DNA from: Xanthomonas campestris pv. phormiicola
GTDB taxonomy: Bacteria > Pseudomonadota > Gammaproteobacteria > Xanthomonadales > Xanthomonadaceae
Assembly (NCBI GenBank): GCA_025666215.1
Contig: CP102593.1
Span: 2,059,001-2,123,000 of the forward strand
DNA length: 64,000 nt
Reading direction: 5' to 3'
Made by a program: the position numbers and the translations under genes. Position 1 is the first letter of the stretch, and each line of letters starts with the position of its first letter. Under the pieces are notes generated by a model. That model saw nothing but the letters and a program-made list of their open reading frames with translations, was not told where the DNA came from and did not search any database. Below are positions 18,071 through 26,252 of this stretch, piece after piece.

Positions 18071-18760
18071 ATGGAAAGTCTGCTCGATGGTTTCCGCCAT
18101 TTCCGCAAAGAGGTCTATCCGCGCCAGCGCGGCCTGTTCCGGCAACTGGCCGGCGGCCAGACTCCGCACACGCTGTTCATCACCTGCGCCGATTCGCGGG
18201 TGATGCCGGAGCTGATGTTCGCCGCGCAGCCCGGCGAACTGTTCGTCTACCGCAATATCGGCAACGTGGTGCCGCCGTACTCGCAGCACGTCAGCGGCGT
18301 GGTCGCGGCGATCGAATATGCGGTGGCGGTGCTGCAGGTGAAACACATCGTGGTCTGCGGCCACACCGACTGCGGCGCGATGAAGGCGGTGCTCGATCCC
18401 GATTCGCTGCAAGGCGTGCCGAACGTGGCCGCCTGGCTCAAGCACACCGACAGCGCGCGCCAGGTCGCCGCGCAGCACGACCACGCCGGGGACCCCGAGG
18501 ACGCCTTGCACTGCCTGACCGAGGAGAACGTGGTGGCGCAGCTGGACCACCTGCGCACGCAGCCGGTGGTGGCGGCGCGGCTGGCCCGTGGCGCGCTGCG
18601 CCTGCATGGCTGGATCTACGACATCGCCCACGGCGAGATCCGCGCCTTCGACGCCGAGCAGGGCCGCTTCGTGCCGCTGCTGCCGGAACAGGGCAAGCGT
18701 CCTCCCGAAGCCACCCCGCGCCCGCGCCTGGCGCCGGTGCTGCGCAACGTCGCGGTCTGA
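18071..18760 (+). CDS. Beta-class carbonic anhydrase
   Basis: 229-residue cytoplasmic zinc enzyme interconverting CO2 and bicarbonate. The zinc ligands are Cys39 (with Asp41 and Arg43 in CADSR), His98 and Cys101 (GHTDCGA). Length is normal. ATG has GGAG 9 bp upstream; the long open frame before it is not family-like. The next gene, 11 bp downstream, is a SulP transporter, an arrangement seen in several bacteria and consistent with bicarbonate uptake coupled to CO2 hydration. Confidence 0.94.
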   Translation: MESLLDGFRHFRKEVYPRQRGLFRQLAGGQTPHTLFITCADSRVMPELMFAAQPGELFVYRNIGNVVPPYSQHVSGVVAAIEYAVAVLQVKHIVVCGHTDCGAMKAVLDPDSLQGVPNVAAWLKHTDSARQVAAQHDHAGDPEDALHCLTEENVVAQLDHLRTQPVVAARLARGALRLHGWIYDIAHGEIRAFDAEQGRFVPLLPEQGKRPPEATPRPRLAPVLRNVAV

Positions 18761-18771
18761 AGGAGTCGACC

Positions 18772-20349
18772 ATGCGAACCATGACAGAACCCTCCCGCGC
18801 CGGCGCCTCCGCGCTCGCCGGCTACCTGCGCAACGGCGCGTTCGGCCGCGACCTGCTGGCCTCGGTGGTGGTGTTCCTGGTCGCGCTGCCGCTGTGCATG
18901 GGCATCGCCATCGCTTCGGGCATGCCGCCGGCCGCCGGACTGATCACCGGCATCGTCGGCGGCCTGGTGGTCGGGCTGATCGCCGGCTCGCCGCTGCAGG
19001 TCAGCGGCCCGGCCGCCGGCCTGGCCGTACTGGTGTTCGAACTGGTGCGCCAGCATGGCGTGGCCGCGCTGGGGCCGGTGATCCTGCTGGCCGGGGCGAT
19101 CCAGTTGATCGCCGGACTGTGCCGGGCCGGGGTGTGGTTCCGCATGACCTCGCCGGCGGTGGTCGCCGGCATGCTCTCGGGCATCGGCATCCTGATCGTC
19201 GCCTCGCAATCGCACGTGCTGATGGATGCGGCGCCGAAGGCGCGCGGGCTGGAGAACTTCGCCGCGTTGCCGGCGGTGCTGTGGCAGGCGGTGGATGCCG
19301 GCGTGGGCCGTGCCGCGCTGGCGGTCGGCCTGGGCACCCTCGCGATCATGCTGGCCTGGGAACGGCTGCGTCCGCAGCGGCTGCGCTTCGTGCCCGGCGC
19401 GTTGCTGGCGGTGGTGACGGTGACCGCGCTGGTGCAGGTGCAGGGCGTGGACGTGCGCAAGGTCGACGTGCCGGCCAACCTGTTCTCGGCGATCCAGACC
19501 CCGACCCTGGCGCAGCTGCTCGGCGTGTTCGACGCGACGCTGCTGCTGTCGGCCTTCACCTTCGCCTTCATCGCCAGCGCCGAGACCTTGTTGTCGGCGG
19601 CGGCGGTGGACCGCATGCACGACGGCCCGCGCACCCGGTACGACCGCGAACTCGCCGCACAGGGCGTGGGCAACATGCTGTGCGGCTTCCTCGGCGCGTT
19701 GCCGATGACCGGGGTGATCGTGCGCAGTGCGGCCAACGTGCAGGCCGGCGCCGCCACGCGCCTATCCACCATCCTGCACGCCGGCTGGCTGCTGGTGTTC
19801 GCGCTGCTGCTGCCGTGGCTGCTGCGGACGACCCCGGTGGCGTGCCTGGCCGGCATCCTGGTCTATACCGGGCTGAAGATGGTCAAGCTGGAGCAGGTGC
19901 GCGACCTGGCCGCCTACGGGCGCGGCACCGCGGCGATCTACCTGGCCACCACCTTCGCCATCGTCGCCACCGACCTGCTCACCGGCGTGCTGATCGGCTT
20001 CGCCTTGTCGCTGCTGCGGCTGGCGTTGCAGCAGTCGCGGCTGAAGGTCGACGTGCATGCGCACGAGGACGCCGACGGCAGCGCCGCGGCAGGGGCCGGT
20101 GCCGGCAAGCTGCGCCTGTCGCTGGAGGGGTCGGCCACCTTCCTGCGCGTGCCGACGATGGCGCGCACCCTCGAACGGCTGCCGCCCAACACCGAGCTGC
20201 ATCTGGACCTGGCGCGGCTGCATCACGTCGACCATGCCTGCCTGGAACTGCTGCGCGACTGGAGCCGCAACGCCGCCGCCCGCGGCTGCGCGCTGGTGGT
20301 GGACTGGAAGGAACTGGACCGGCGCGTGGAAGGGCAGCGCGCGGCGTAG
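18772..20349 (+). CDS. SulP-family anion transporter with STAS domain
   Basis: 525-residue inner-membrane transporter with about 10-12 helices over residues 20-430 and a short C-terminal STAS domain (about 450-525). The SulP N-terminal signature region is at GIASGMPPAAGLITGI, read here as A-I-A-S-G-x-PP-x-AGL. Substrate (bicarbonate, sulfate or dicarboxylate) cannot be read from sequence, but the carbonic anhydrase just upstream argues for bicarbonate. AGGAG lies 7 bp before the ATG. The two genes are surely one operon. Confidence 0.88.
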   Translation: MRTMTEPSRAGASALAGYLRNGAFGRDLLASVVVFLVALPLCMGIAIASGMPPAAGLITGIVGGLVVGLIAGSPLQVSGPAAGLAVLVFELVRQHGVAALGPVILLAGAIQLIAGLCRAGVWFRMTSPAVVAGMLSGIGILIVASQSHVLMDAAPKARGLENFAALPAVLWQAVDAGVGRAALAVGLGTLAIMLAWERLRPQRLRFVPGALLAVVTVTALVQVQGVDVRKVDVPANLFSAIQTPTLAQLLGVFDATLLLSAFTFAFIASAETLLSAAAVDRMHDGPRTRYDRELAAQGVGNMLCGFLGALPMTGVIVRSAANVQAGAATRLSTILHAGWLLVFALLLPWLLRTTPVACLAGILVYTGLKMVKLEQVRDLAAYGRGTAAIYLATTFAIVATDLLTGVLIGFALSLLRLALQQSRLKVDVHAHEDADGSAAAGAGAGKLRLSLEGSATFLRVPTMARTLERLPPNTELHLDLARLHHVDHACLELLRDWSRNAAARGCALVVDWKELDRRVEGQRAA

Positions 20350-20388
20350 CGGGCCGCGTCGTTCTGTTGCGCATCCGCGGGCATCGTG

Positions 20389-20588
20389 CGGGAGTGGCTT
20401 CGGTCGCGACGGGCGAAGCGGTGGCTGTTCCGAACTGGCATGCAGTCGGGACTGAAGTCCCTCCCACAAGAGGGCTCGCAACTCGATTGCGCTGCGCAAA
20501 CCCTTGTGGGAGCGACTTCCGTCGCGACGAGAGACGCTGTGGGAGTTCCGGCTCCCGACGCGGTCGCGGCTGAAGCCGCACCTGCAGT
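20389..20588. repeat. Cluster of four REP-like units
   Basis: Between the convergent SulP and nth genes, variants of the GTGGGAGCGACTTCAGTCGCGAC unit alternate in orientation: forward at 20389-20410, reverse at 20446-20470, forward at 20503-20528, then a forward fragment near 20539 and a reverse unit near 20561-20586. The units pair as imperfect hairpins. Arms are more diverged than the single palindrome at 6975-7042. Confidence 0.75.
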
Positions 20589-20628
20589 GCATCTGACCGG
20601 CGCTGCGATGGCTGTCGTTCGAACAGCC

Positions 20629-21303
20629 TCAGCCCGGCGTCTTGTCCTTGAACCGGCACAGGTCGCGGATCGCGCAGTGCGGGCAGTCCGGCTTGCGCGC
20701 CTTGCACACGTAGCGGCCGTGCAGGATCAGCCAGTGGTGCGCGTCGTGCATGAACTGCGCCGGCACCCGCTTGAGCAGGCCGTCCTCGACCGCGCGCACG
20801 TCCTTGCCCGGGGCCAGGCCGGTGCGGTTGGCGACGCGGAAGATATGCGTGTCCACGGCGATGGTCGGCTCGCCGAAGGCGGTGTTGAGCACCACGTTGG
20901 CGGTCTTGCGGCCGACCCCGGGCAAGGCTTCCAGCGCGGCGCGGTCGCGCGGCACCTCGCCGCCGTGTTGCTCGACCAGGATGCGGCAGGTGGCGATCAC
21001 GTTCTTGGCTTTCGCGTTGAACAGGCCGATGGTGGAGATGTAGCGCTTCAGGCCATCCTCGCCCAGCGCCAGGATCGCCGCCGGCGTGTTCGCCACCGGA
21101 TACAGGCGGCGCGTGGCCTTGTTGACCCCGACATCGGTGGCCTGCGCCGACAGGATCACCGCGATCAGCAGCTCGAACGGCGTGCTGTAGTCCAGCTCGG
21201 TGGTCGGCGTGGGATTGAGTTCGGACAGGCGCGAGAACAGTTCGTGGATCTCGGCCTTGCTCAAGGTGGGGCCGCGCCGCGGCGCCCTGGCGACGGCGCT
21301 CAT
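20629..21303 (-). CDS. nth: Endonuclease III
   Basis: 224-residue DNA glycosylase/AP lyase of base-excision repair, removing oxidised pyrimidines. The helix-hairpin-helix is LPGVGRKTANV, with catalytic Lys133 and Asp151 (VDTHIFRV). The [4Fe-4S] loop is complete: Cys200-x6-Cys207-x2-Cys210-x5-Cys216. The ATG at 21303 overlaps the stop of the upstream small gene by four bases, which fixes the start; the longer frame is spurious. Confidence 0.96.
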   Translation of the reverse strand: MSAVARAPRRGPTLSKAEIHELFSRLSELNPTPTTELDYSTPFELLIAVILSAQATDVGVNKATRRLYPVANTPAAILALGEDGLKRYISTIGLFNAKAKNVIATCRILVEQHGGEVPRDRAALEALPGVGRKTANVVLNTAFGEPTIAVDTHIFRVANRTGLAPGKDVRAVEDGLLKRVPAQFMHDAHHWLILHGRYVCKARKPDCPHCAIRDLCRFKDKTPG

Positions 21304-21668
21304 TGCGGACCCCGCGCGGCCGCTTTGGCCTTGGCCCGCGCCAGGATCGCCGCCGCGGCCGGCGGCAGCGACGGAGCAACGGCGGCGACGCTCGCCGGCG
21401 GCGCGCGCCGGGCTTCGCGCGCGGCGGCGCGGCGTGCCAGGCGTGCGCTGCGCGCACGGTAGCGTTCGCGCGCGGCCCATGCCTCGCGCAGGCGCTGTTG
21501 CGCCGCCAGCAGCTGCGTGCGCAGCTGCGGATACGCCGGATCGAGCAGGTCGTCGTCGGCGGTGCCGACGTAGTCCATCAGGCCGGCATCGATCGCCGCG
21601 TCGAGATCGTCGTCGAGCACCCAGAGCAGCAGTTGCAGCGGCGATGCGGGGCAGGGCAGGTCGGGCAT
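21300..21668 (-). CDS. Conserved-looking hypothetical protein upstream of nth
   Basis: 122-residue protein of unknown function. The N-terminus (PDLPCPASPLQLLLWVLDDDLDAAIDAGL) is acidic and ordered, and the C-terminal half is a long Ala/Arg-rich helix. Overlapping stop/start with nth and a 13-bp gap from the enoyl-CoA hydratase gene suggest an operon of three. No family could be assigned and no catalytic motif is visible. Confidence 0.6.
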   Translation of the reverse strand: MPDLPCPASPLQLLLWVLDDDLDAAIDAGLMDYVGTADDDLLDPAYPQLRTQLLAAQQRLREAWAARERYRARSARLARRAAAREARRAPPASVAAVAPSLPPAAAAILARAKAKAAARGPQ

Positions 21669-21681
21669 CGGGGCGCGCCGC

Positions 21682-22464
21682 TCAGCGATTGCGGAACAGC
21701 GGCGGGCGCCGCTCCAGGAACGCGCGGGTGCCTTCGCGCATGTCCTCGCTGGAGAACAACAGGCCGAACTGCGCGGTCTCGTACTCGAGGCCTTGCTCGA
21801 TCGCCGATTCGGCGCCGACCTGGATCGCGTCGAGGATGCCGCGCAAGGCCAGCGGCGCGGCGCCGGCCAGTTGCTGCGCCAGCTGCAACGTGGCTTCGCG
21901 CAGTTCGGCCGCCGGCACCACGCGGTTGACCAGGCCCAGCTGCAGCGCGCGCGCCGCATCGATCGGCGTGCCGAGCAGGCACAGTTCCAGCGCCGCGGCG
22001 CGGCCGGCCAGGCGCACCAGGCGCTGGGTGCCGCCGAAGCCGGGGATCAGCCCGAGGTTGATCTCCGGCTGGCCGAGCCGGGCGTCGTCGGCGGCCACGC
22101 GCAGGTGGCAGGCCATGGCCAGTTCCAGCCCGCCGCCGAGCGCGAACCCGTTGACCATCGCCAGCACCGGCTTGGACAGGCGCTCGATCCGGCGCATCAG
22201 GCGCTGGCCCAGTTGCGAGAAATCGCGGCCCTGAACCGGTGTGAGTTCGTTCATTTCGGCGATGTCGGCGCCGGCCACGAACGCCTTCTCGCCGGCGCCG
22301 GTCAGCACCACGACGCGGATGCCGGGGTCGGCCTCGGCCTCGGCGAAAGCCGCGTCCAGGGCCTGTAATGTTTGCCGATTCAATGCGTTGAGCTTGTCGG
22401 CGCGGTTCACGGTGACGATGCGGATCGCATCCTGGGTAGCGGTGACGACCGGCGTGCCGGACAT
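21682..22464 (-). CDS. Enoyl-CoA hydratase/isomerase (crotonase family)
   Basis: About 260-residue cytoplasmic enzyme hydrating 2-enoyl-CoA in fatty-acid or branched-chain degradation. The CoA-binding and oxyanion motifs are AGADIAEMNE and NGFALGGGLELAMACH. Both catalytic Glu of true hydratases are present: one in GGGLELA and one in QPEINLGLIPGFGGTQRL. ATG at 22464 is preferred over 22470 because AGGA lies 7 bp upstream of it and overlaps the other. Pathway not fixed by context. Confidence 0.9.
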   Translation of the reverse strand: MSGTPVVTATQDAIRIVTVNRADKLNALNRQTLQALDAAFAEAEADPGIRVVVLTGAGEKAFVAGADIAEMNELTPVQGRDFSQLGQRLMRRIERLSKPVLAMVNGFALGGGLELAMACHLRVAADDARLGQPEINLGLIPGFGGTQRLVRLAGRAAALELCLLGTPIDAARALQLGLVNRVVPAAELREATLQLAQQLAGAAPLALRGILDAIQVGAESAIEQGLEYETAQFGLLFSSEDMREGTRAFLERRPPLFRNR

Positions 22465-22625
22465 GGCCATTCCTGGAGATGTAAAAAAAGAGTGAAGGGA
22501 ACTCCGGCGACGCTTCTTTGTCAGAGTTGCGTCGTCGGTGGCGGTTACGCGCCGCGGCGGCTATCCTAACGCGTCAACTCAGGCGGCACAGGCCGCTCTG
22601 TGCCACCACCCTGGAGAATTGTTTG

Positions 22626-23327
22626 ATGAAGTTGCGTTCTATTGCGGTCGCCGTGGCGGCCCTAGCCCTGAGCGGCAATGCGTTCGCCCAGGACACCTCG
22701 TCCGAGAAGGGCAAGCTGAGCTATTACTTCGGTTACGACTACGGCAACAACCTTGCCGAACTGTCCGGCCGCGGCGAGCAGCTCGATATCAATGCGGTGG
22801 TGAAGGGCTTGCAGGATGCCTACGCCAAGAAGCAGCCGGCGGTCGCCGCCGACCAGCTGAAGCCGGCCGTGGAAGCGTTCCAGAAGCGCGAGCAGGCCCG
22901 TGCCCAGCAGGCCAAGGCCGACTACGAGAAGGCCGCTGCCGAGAACAAGACCAAGAGCGACCAGTTCATCGCCCAGAACAAGGCCAAGGCCGGCGTGCAG
23001 ACGCTGCCCAGCGGCGTGCAGTACCGCGTGATCGAAGCCGGCAAGGGTGCCAAGCCGACCCAGGCCAGCACCGTGCAGCTGGAAGTGGCCGGTCCGTACC
23101 CGTTCGGCCAGCGCCCGGCGCAGGCGCGTCCGGCGCAGCAGATCCCGTCGATCAAGGTCAGCGAAGTGGAGATGCAGGCCATGCGCGACACGCTGCTGCA
23201 GATGCCGGCCGGTTCCAAGTGGGAAGTGACCCTGCCGCCGGACAAGGCCTATGGCGCCGACCCGCGCACGCCGTTCCCGCCGAACGTGGCGGTGCAGTTC
23301 GAGATCAAGCTGGTCAGCGTCAAGTAA
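22626..23327 (+). CDS. FKBP/Mip-like secreted protein with altered C-terminal domain
   Basis: 233-residue periplasmic protein of the FkpA/Mip type. A signal peptide (residues 1-21, ending GNAFA) is followed by an FKBP N-terminal dimerisation domain (about 25-115: KGKLSYYFGYDYGNNL, then a long Lys/Ala/Glu helix) and a C-terminal FKBP fold ending MPAGSKWEVTLPPDKAYGADP and FEIKLVSV. The usual active-site core (FDSS and V-I-x-GW) is missing and replaced by a Pro/Ala/Arg/Gln-rich loop, so prolyl isomerase activity is doubtful and a chaperone role more likely. It is divergent from the hydratase gene and has its own terminator. Confidence 0.85.
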   Translation: MKLRSIAVAVAALALSGNAFAQDTSSEKGKLSYYFGYDYGNNLAELSGRGEQLDINAVVKGLQDAYAKKQPAVAADQLKPAVEAFQKREQARAQQAKADYEKAAAENKTKSDQFIAQNKAKAGVQTLPSGVQYRVIEAGKGAKPTQASTVQLEVAGPYPFGQRPAQARPAQQIPSIKVSEVEMQAMRDTLLQMPAGSKWEVTLPPDKAYGADPRTPFPPNVAVQFEIKLVSVK

Positions 23328-23350
23328 GCGCGCTGTCCAGTGCATGACGA

Positions 23351-23384
23351 TTGCGCCGGCGGCAACGCCGGCGCAATTTTTTTT
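23351..23384 (+). terminator. Rho-independent terminator after the FKBP-like gene
   Basis: An 11-bp perfect stem (TTGCGCCGGCG, 23351-23361, paired with 23366-23376), loop GCAA, followed by eight T residues, 23 bp after the stop codon. Confidence 0.93.
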
Positions 23385-23431
23385 GCGGCGGGGAAAGTGC
23401 TGCTGCCGGCGAATCGCGCTAGTCTGAGCAG

Positions 23432-24244
23432 GTGTCGAATCCGATGGATCCCGTCCCCCATGCGTTGCTCACGCCCTGCATCGGTCTGTGCACGCTCGAC
23501 GCGCAGGGCTACTGCGCGGGCTGCCTGCGCAGCGGTGACGAGATCGCGCGCTGGCGTGGCATGAGCGACGCCGAGCGCCAGCGCTATATGCAGGAGGTGC
23601 TGCCGGCACGCGGCTGGTCGCCGACGCCGGGCCAGCGCCTGGCCGAACGTGCGCCGCTGTTGCGCGCGCTGCATCCGTTGCGGCTGCCGCCCGCAGGCCC
23701 GGGCTGGAACCACCGCGAATTGCACGATCTGCTGCCCGACGGCCCGCTGGCCGAAGCGGCGGTGCTGGTCGGATTGTTGCCGCGCGCCGACGGCACCCAC
23801 GTGCTGTTGACCCGGCGCACCGACAGCCTGCGCCACCACGGCGGCCAGGTCAGTTTTCCCGGCGGCCGCATCGAAGCCGACGACGCCGACGCGGTGGCCG
23901 CGGCGATCCGCGAGAGCGAGGAAGAAATCGCGCTGTCCGCCACGCAGGTGGAAGCGCTGGGCTATCTCGATCCGTTCGTGACCATCAGCGGTTTCCGGGT
24001 GATGCCGGTGGTGGCCGCGATCGATCCGGCGTTCGTGCCGCAGCCGCATCCCGACGAAGTGGCGGACGTGTTCGACGTGCCGCTGGCCTACCTGATGGCG
24101 CCCGACAATCTTCGCAGCATCGAGACCGATTACCGCGGACGGCCGCGGGTGGTGCTGGAATACGGCTGGCCGGGGCAGCGGATCTGGGGCGCGACCGCGG
24201 CGATCCTGCTCAACCTGCGTCGACGACTGGAGCAAAGCGCATGA
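23432..24244 (+). CDS. nudL: CoA pyrophosphatase (NudL) fused to a DUF1289 domain
   Basis: About 270-residue two-domain protein. Residues 13-58 are a DUF1289 module with the Cys pattern CIGLC and YCAGC and the GMSDAERQRY end. Residues 105-245 are a Nudix hydrolase of the CoA class: the CoA-family sequence LRHHGGQVSFPGG runs into the Nudix helix IRESEEEIAL. Known members cleave CoA to 4'-phosphopantetheine and 3',5'-ADP. The GTG at 23432 and the ATG at 23444 are both possible starts; both keep the whole DUF1289 module. It overlaps the following rhodanese gene by four bases. Confidence 0.88.
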   Translation: MSNPMDPVPHALLTPCIGLCTLDAQGYCAGCLRSGDEIARWRGMSDAERQRYMQEVLPARGWSPTPGQRLAERAPLLRALHPLRLPPAGPGWNHRELHDLLPDGPLAEAAVLVGLLPRADGTHVLLTRRTDSLRHHGGQVSFPGGRIEADDADAVAAAIRESEEEIALSATQVEALGYLDPFVTISGFRVMPVVAAIDPAFVPQPHPDEVADVFDVPLAYLMAPDNLRSIETDYRGRPRVVLEYGWPGQRIWGATAAILLNLRRRLEQSA

Positions 24245-25122
24245 GCGAACCCTTCCCCGAGTGGAAGCACCTGGTCGATGCGCCGGCGCTGGCCGCCGCG
24301 CTCGGTCATCCCGACCTGCGCCTCGTGGATGCGCGTTTCGCCGCCGCCGCGCTTGCCGATCCGCAGGCCGCGCAGCTCGCGCGCCAGGCCTACACGCAGT
24401 CGCATCTGCCCGCTGCGGTGTACGCCGATCTCAACACGGATCTGTCCGACCTCGGCCGTCCCGGCCTGGGCCGGCATCCCTTGCCCGAGGCCGCTGCGTT
24501 CGCGCAGACGCTGGGGCGCTGGGGCATCGCGCCGCACACCCAGGTGGTGGTCTACGACGCCGGCGACGGCAGCATGGCCGCGGCGCGGCTGTGGTGGATG
24601 CTGGGCCTGCTCGGGCATCGCCGCGTCGCCGTGCTCGACGGCGGCCTGGCCGACTGGCGCCGGCTCGGCCTGCCGGAAACCGATGCCGCCGCAACGCCCG
24701 CGCCGCAGCCGCCGTATCCGCACTCGTTCGATACCCGCCGTATCGCCGATGCCGAGGAAATCGCCGCGCGCCTGCACGAGGCGCCGGGCTGGCTGCTGGA
24801 CGCGCGTGCCGGCGAGCGCTTCCGCGGCGAGGTCGAACCGATCGATCCGCTCGCCGGGCACGTGCCTGGCGCGATCAACCGCCCGCTGGGCCAGAACCTG
24901 CGCGATGGGCGCCTGCGTCCGCCGCAGGAACTGCGCGCGGAACTGGAGCCGCTGCTGCACGGGCGCGATCCGCGCGAGGTGGTGCTGATGTGCGGTTCCG
25001 GCGTGACCGCCTGCCATCTGCTGCTGGCGCTGGAAACGGCCGGCCTGCACGGCGCGCGCGTCTATGCCGGGTCGTGGAGCGGCTGGATCGCCGACCCGGC
25101 GCGGCCGCGCGCCAGCGGCTAG
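24241..25122 (+). CDS. Thiosulfate/3-mercaptopyruvate sulfurtransferase
   Basis: 293-residue tandem-rhodanese enzyme moving sulfur from a donor to a thiol acceptor. The inactive N-terminal domain (about 10-140) ends VLDGGLADWRR; the catalytic domain (about 160-290) has Cys251 in the loop CGSGVTA, which matches 3-mercaptopyruvate sulfurtransferases better than thiosulfate ones. It is cytoplasmic, with no signal peptide. Start overlaps nudL (ATGA). Confidence 0.9.
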   Translation: MSEPFPEWKHLVDAPALAAALGHPDLRLVDARFAAAALADPQAAQLARQAYTQSHLPAAVYADLNTDLSDLGRPGLGRHPLPEAAAFAQTLGRWGIAPHTQVVVYDAGDGSMAAARLWWMLGLLGHRRVAVLDGGLADWRRLGLPETDAAATPAPQPPYPHSFDTRRIADAEEIAARLHEAPGWLLDARAGERFRGEVEPIDPLAGHVPGAINRPLGQNLRDGRLRPPQELRAELEPLLHGRDPREVVLMCGSGVTACHLLLALETAGLHGARVYAGSWSGWIADPARPRASG

Positions 25123-25170
25123 CCGCTGCGGCAGGCGCGCCATGGCGCGTCGGCGTGGCGTGGAGGAGGC

Positions 25171-25194
25171 ATGAGTGGCAAGTACAGGGGCTGA
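25171..25194 (+). CDS. Possible 7-codon leader ORF before the DUF1684 gene
   Basis: The strongest Shine-Dalgarno of the locus (GGAGGAGG, just before 25171) precedes an ATG that opens only seven codons (MSGKYRG) and a TGA. Five bases after the stop is the ATG of the DUF1684 lipoprotein. It could couple ribosomes into that gene. It may equally be accidental; there is no experimental support. Confidence 0.3.
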   Translation: MSGKYRG

Positions 25195-25198
25195 GGCG

Positions 25199-26131
25199 AT
25201 GCGCTGGCGTGGGATGTGGATGCTGACGGCGGCGTTGAGCCTGGCCGCCTGCGGCGAGCGGCCGCGTGGCGCAGGCGCCGATGCCTCGCCGCGTTCGCAG
25301 TCCGAGGCGCACTACCGGATGGCGGTGGAACAGCGCCGCGCGCAGCGCGTGGCGCGATTGCGCGCGCCGGGCGGCTGGCTCAGCTATACCGGTTCCGGCC
25401 GGCTGCGCAGCGGCGTGCACCAGGTCGGCAGCGCCGCAGGCAACGACGTGCAGCTGCCGGCCGGCCCCGCGCACCTGGGCCGCCTGCGCGTCGATGCCGA
25501 TGCCGGCGTGGTGTTCGAAGCTGCCGAAGACGCCGCGCCGACGCTGCGCGGGCAACCGTTCCGCGCCGGCCGCCTCGGCACCGATGCGGCGCACGGCAAC
25601 CAGACGCGGCTGGCGCTGGGCGAGCAGGAGTTCTACGTGGTGCGTACCGGCAACCTGTTCGGTTGGCGCTTCCGCGATCCGCATGCCGCCGCGCGCGACA
25701 GCTTCCGCGGCATCGACTATTTCCCGATCGATCCGCGCTGGCGCGTGGTCGCCGACTGGCATCCGGCCCCGCTGCCGCGCGCGATCGTCCTGCTCACCTC
25801 GATCGGCACGCCGCAGCCGTTGGCGCTGGCGGGCAGCGCCGAGTTCACCCTGGACGGCCGCCGCTACCGCTTGCAGGCGCTGCGCGACGACGACGGCAAG
25901 CGGCTGTTCTTCCCGTTCACCGACCGCACCAGCGGCCGCGAGAGCTATGGCGGCGCGCGCTATCTGTTCGTGGAGCCGGCGCAGGGCGAGCGCATCGTGC
26001 TGGACTTCAACCTGGCGCAGAACCCGCCGTGCGCGTTCACCGTCCACGTGGTGTGCCCGTTGGCGCCGGTCGGCAATCGCCTGGAACTGGCGGTGACCGC
26101 GGGCGAGAAGAACTACGTCGGTCCGCGCTGA
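25199..26131 (+). CDS. DUF1684 lipoprotein
   Basis: 310-residue protein of unknown biochemical role. A lipoprotein signal with Cys18 in LSLAAC is followed by a DUF1684 domain: an FHA-like beta region (about 55-160), then the conserved block FRGIDYFPIDPRWRV and a C-terminal RDDDGKRLFFPFTDRTSG. The ending NPPCAFTVHVVCPLAPVGNRL is typical of the family. Chosen start ATG at 25199; a GTG at 25175 would put eight more residues before the signal. Confidence 0.82.
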   Translation: MRWRGMWMLTAALSLAACGERPRGAGADASPRSQSEAHYRMAVEQRRAQRVARLRAPGGWLSYTGSGRLRSGVHQVGSAAGNDVQLPAGPAHLGRLRVDADAGVVFEAAEDAAPTLRGQPFRAGRLGTDAAHGNQTRLALGEQEFYVVRTGNLFGWRFRDPHAAARDSFRGIDYFPIDPRWRVVADWHPAPLPRAIVLLTSIGTPQPLALAGSAEFTLDGRRYRLQALRDDDGKRLFFPFTDRTSGRESYGGARYLFVEPAQGERIVLDFNLAQNPPCAFTVHVVCPLAPVGNRLELAVTAGEKNYVGPR

Positions 26132-26176
26132 GCCTGCGGCGCTGGGGCAGGAGTGGGCGGCGAGGCGGCTGTCTGC

Positions 26177-26243
26177 GTGGGAGCGGCTTCAGCCGCGACA
26201 CAGGCCATCAGGGTGCCTGTCGCGGCTGCAGCCGCTCCTGCAG
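26177..26243. repeat. REP-like palindrome between convergent genes
   Basis: Left arm GTGGGAGCGGCTTCAGCCGC... (26177-26205) pairs with 26215-26243, with mismatches near the tip and ends. It is a variant of the 6975-7042 repeat in which the ACTTCAGT core reads GCTTCAGC. It lies between the convergent DUF1684 and ampD genes and may serve as a two-way transcript end. Confidence 0.8.
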
Positions 26244-26252
26244 GGGGCGGTG

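Noticed and set aside
22471..22625. Riboswitch or structured leader before the FKBP-like gene
   Set aside because: Only a possible -10 (TATCCT) was seen; no stable conserved-looking fold could be supported by eye.
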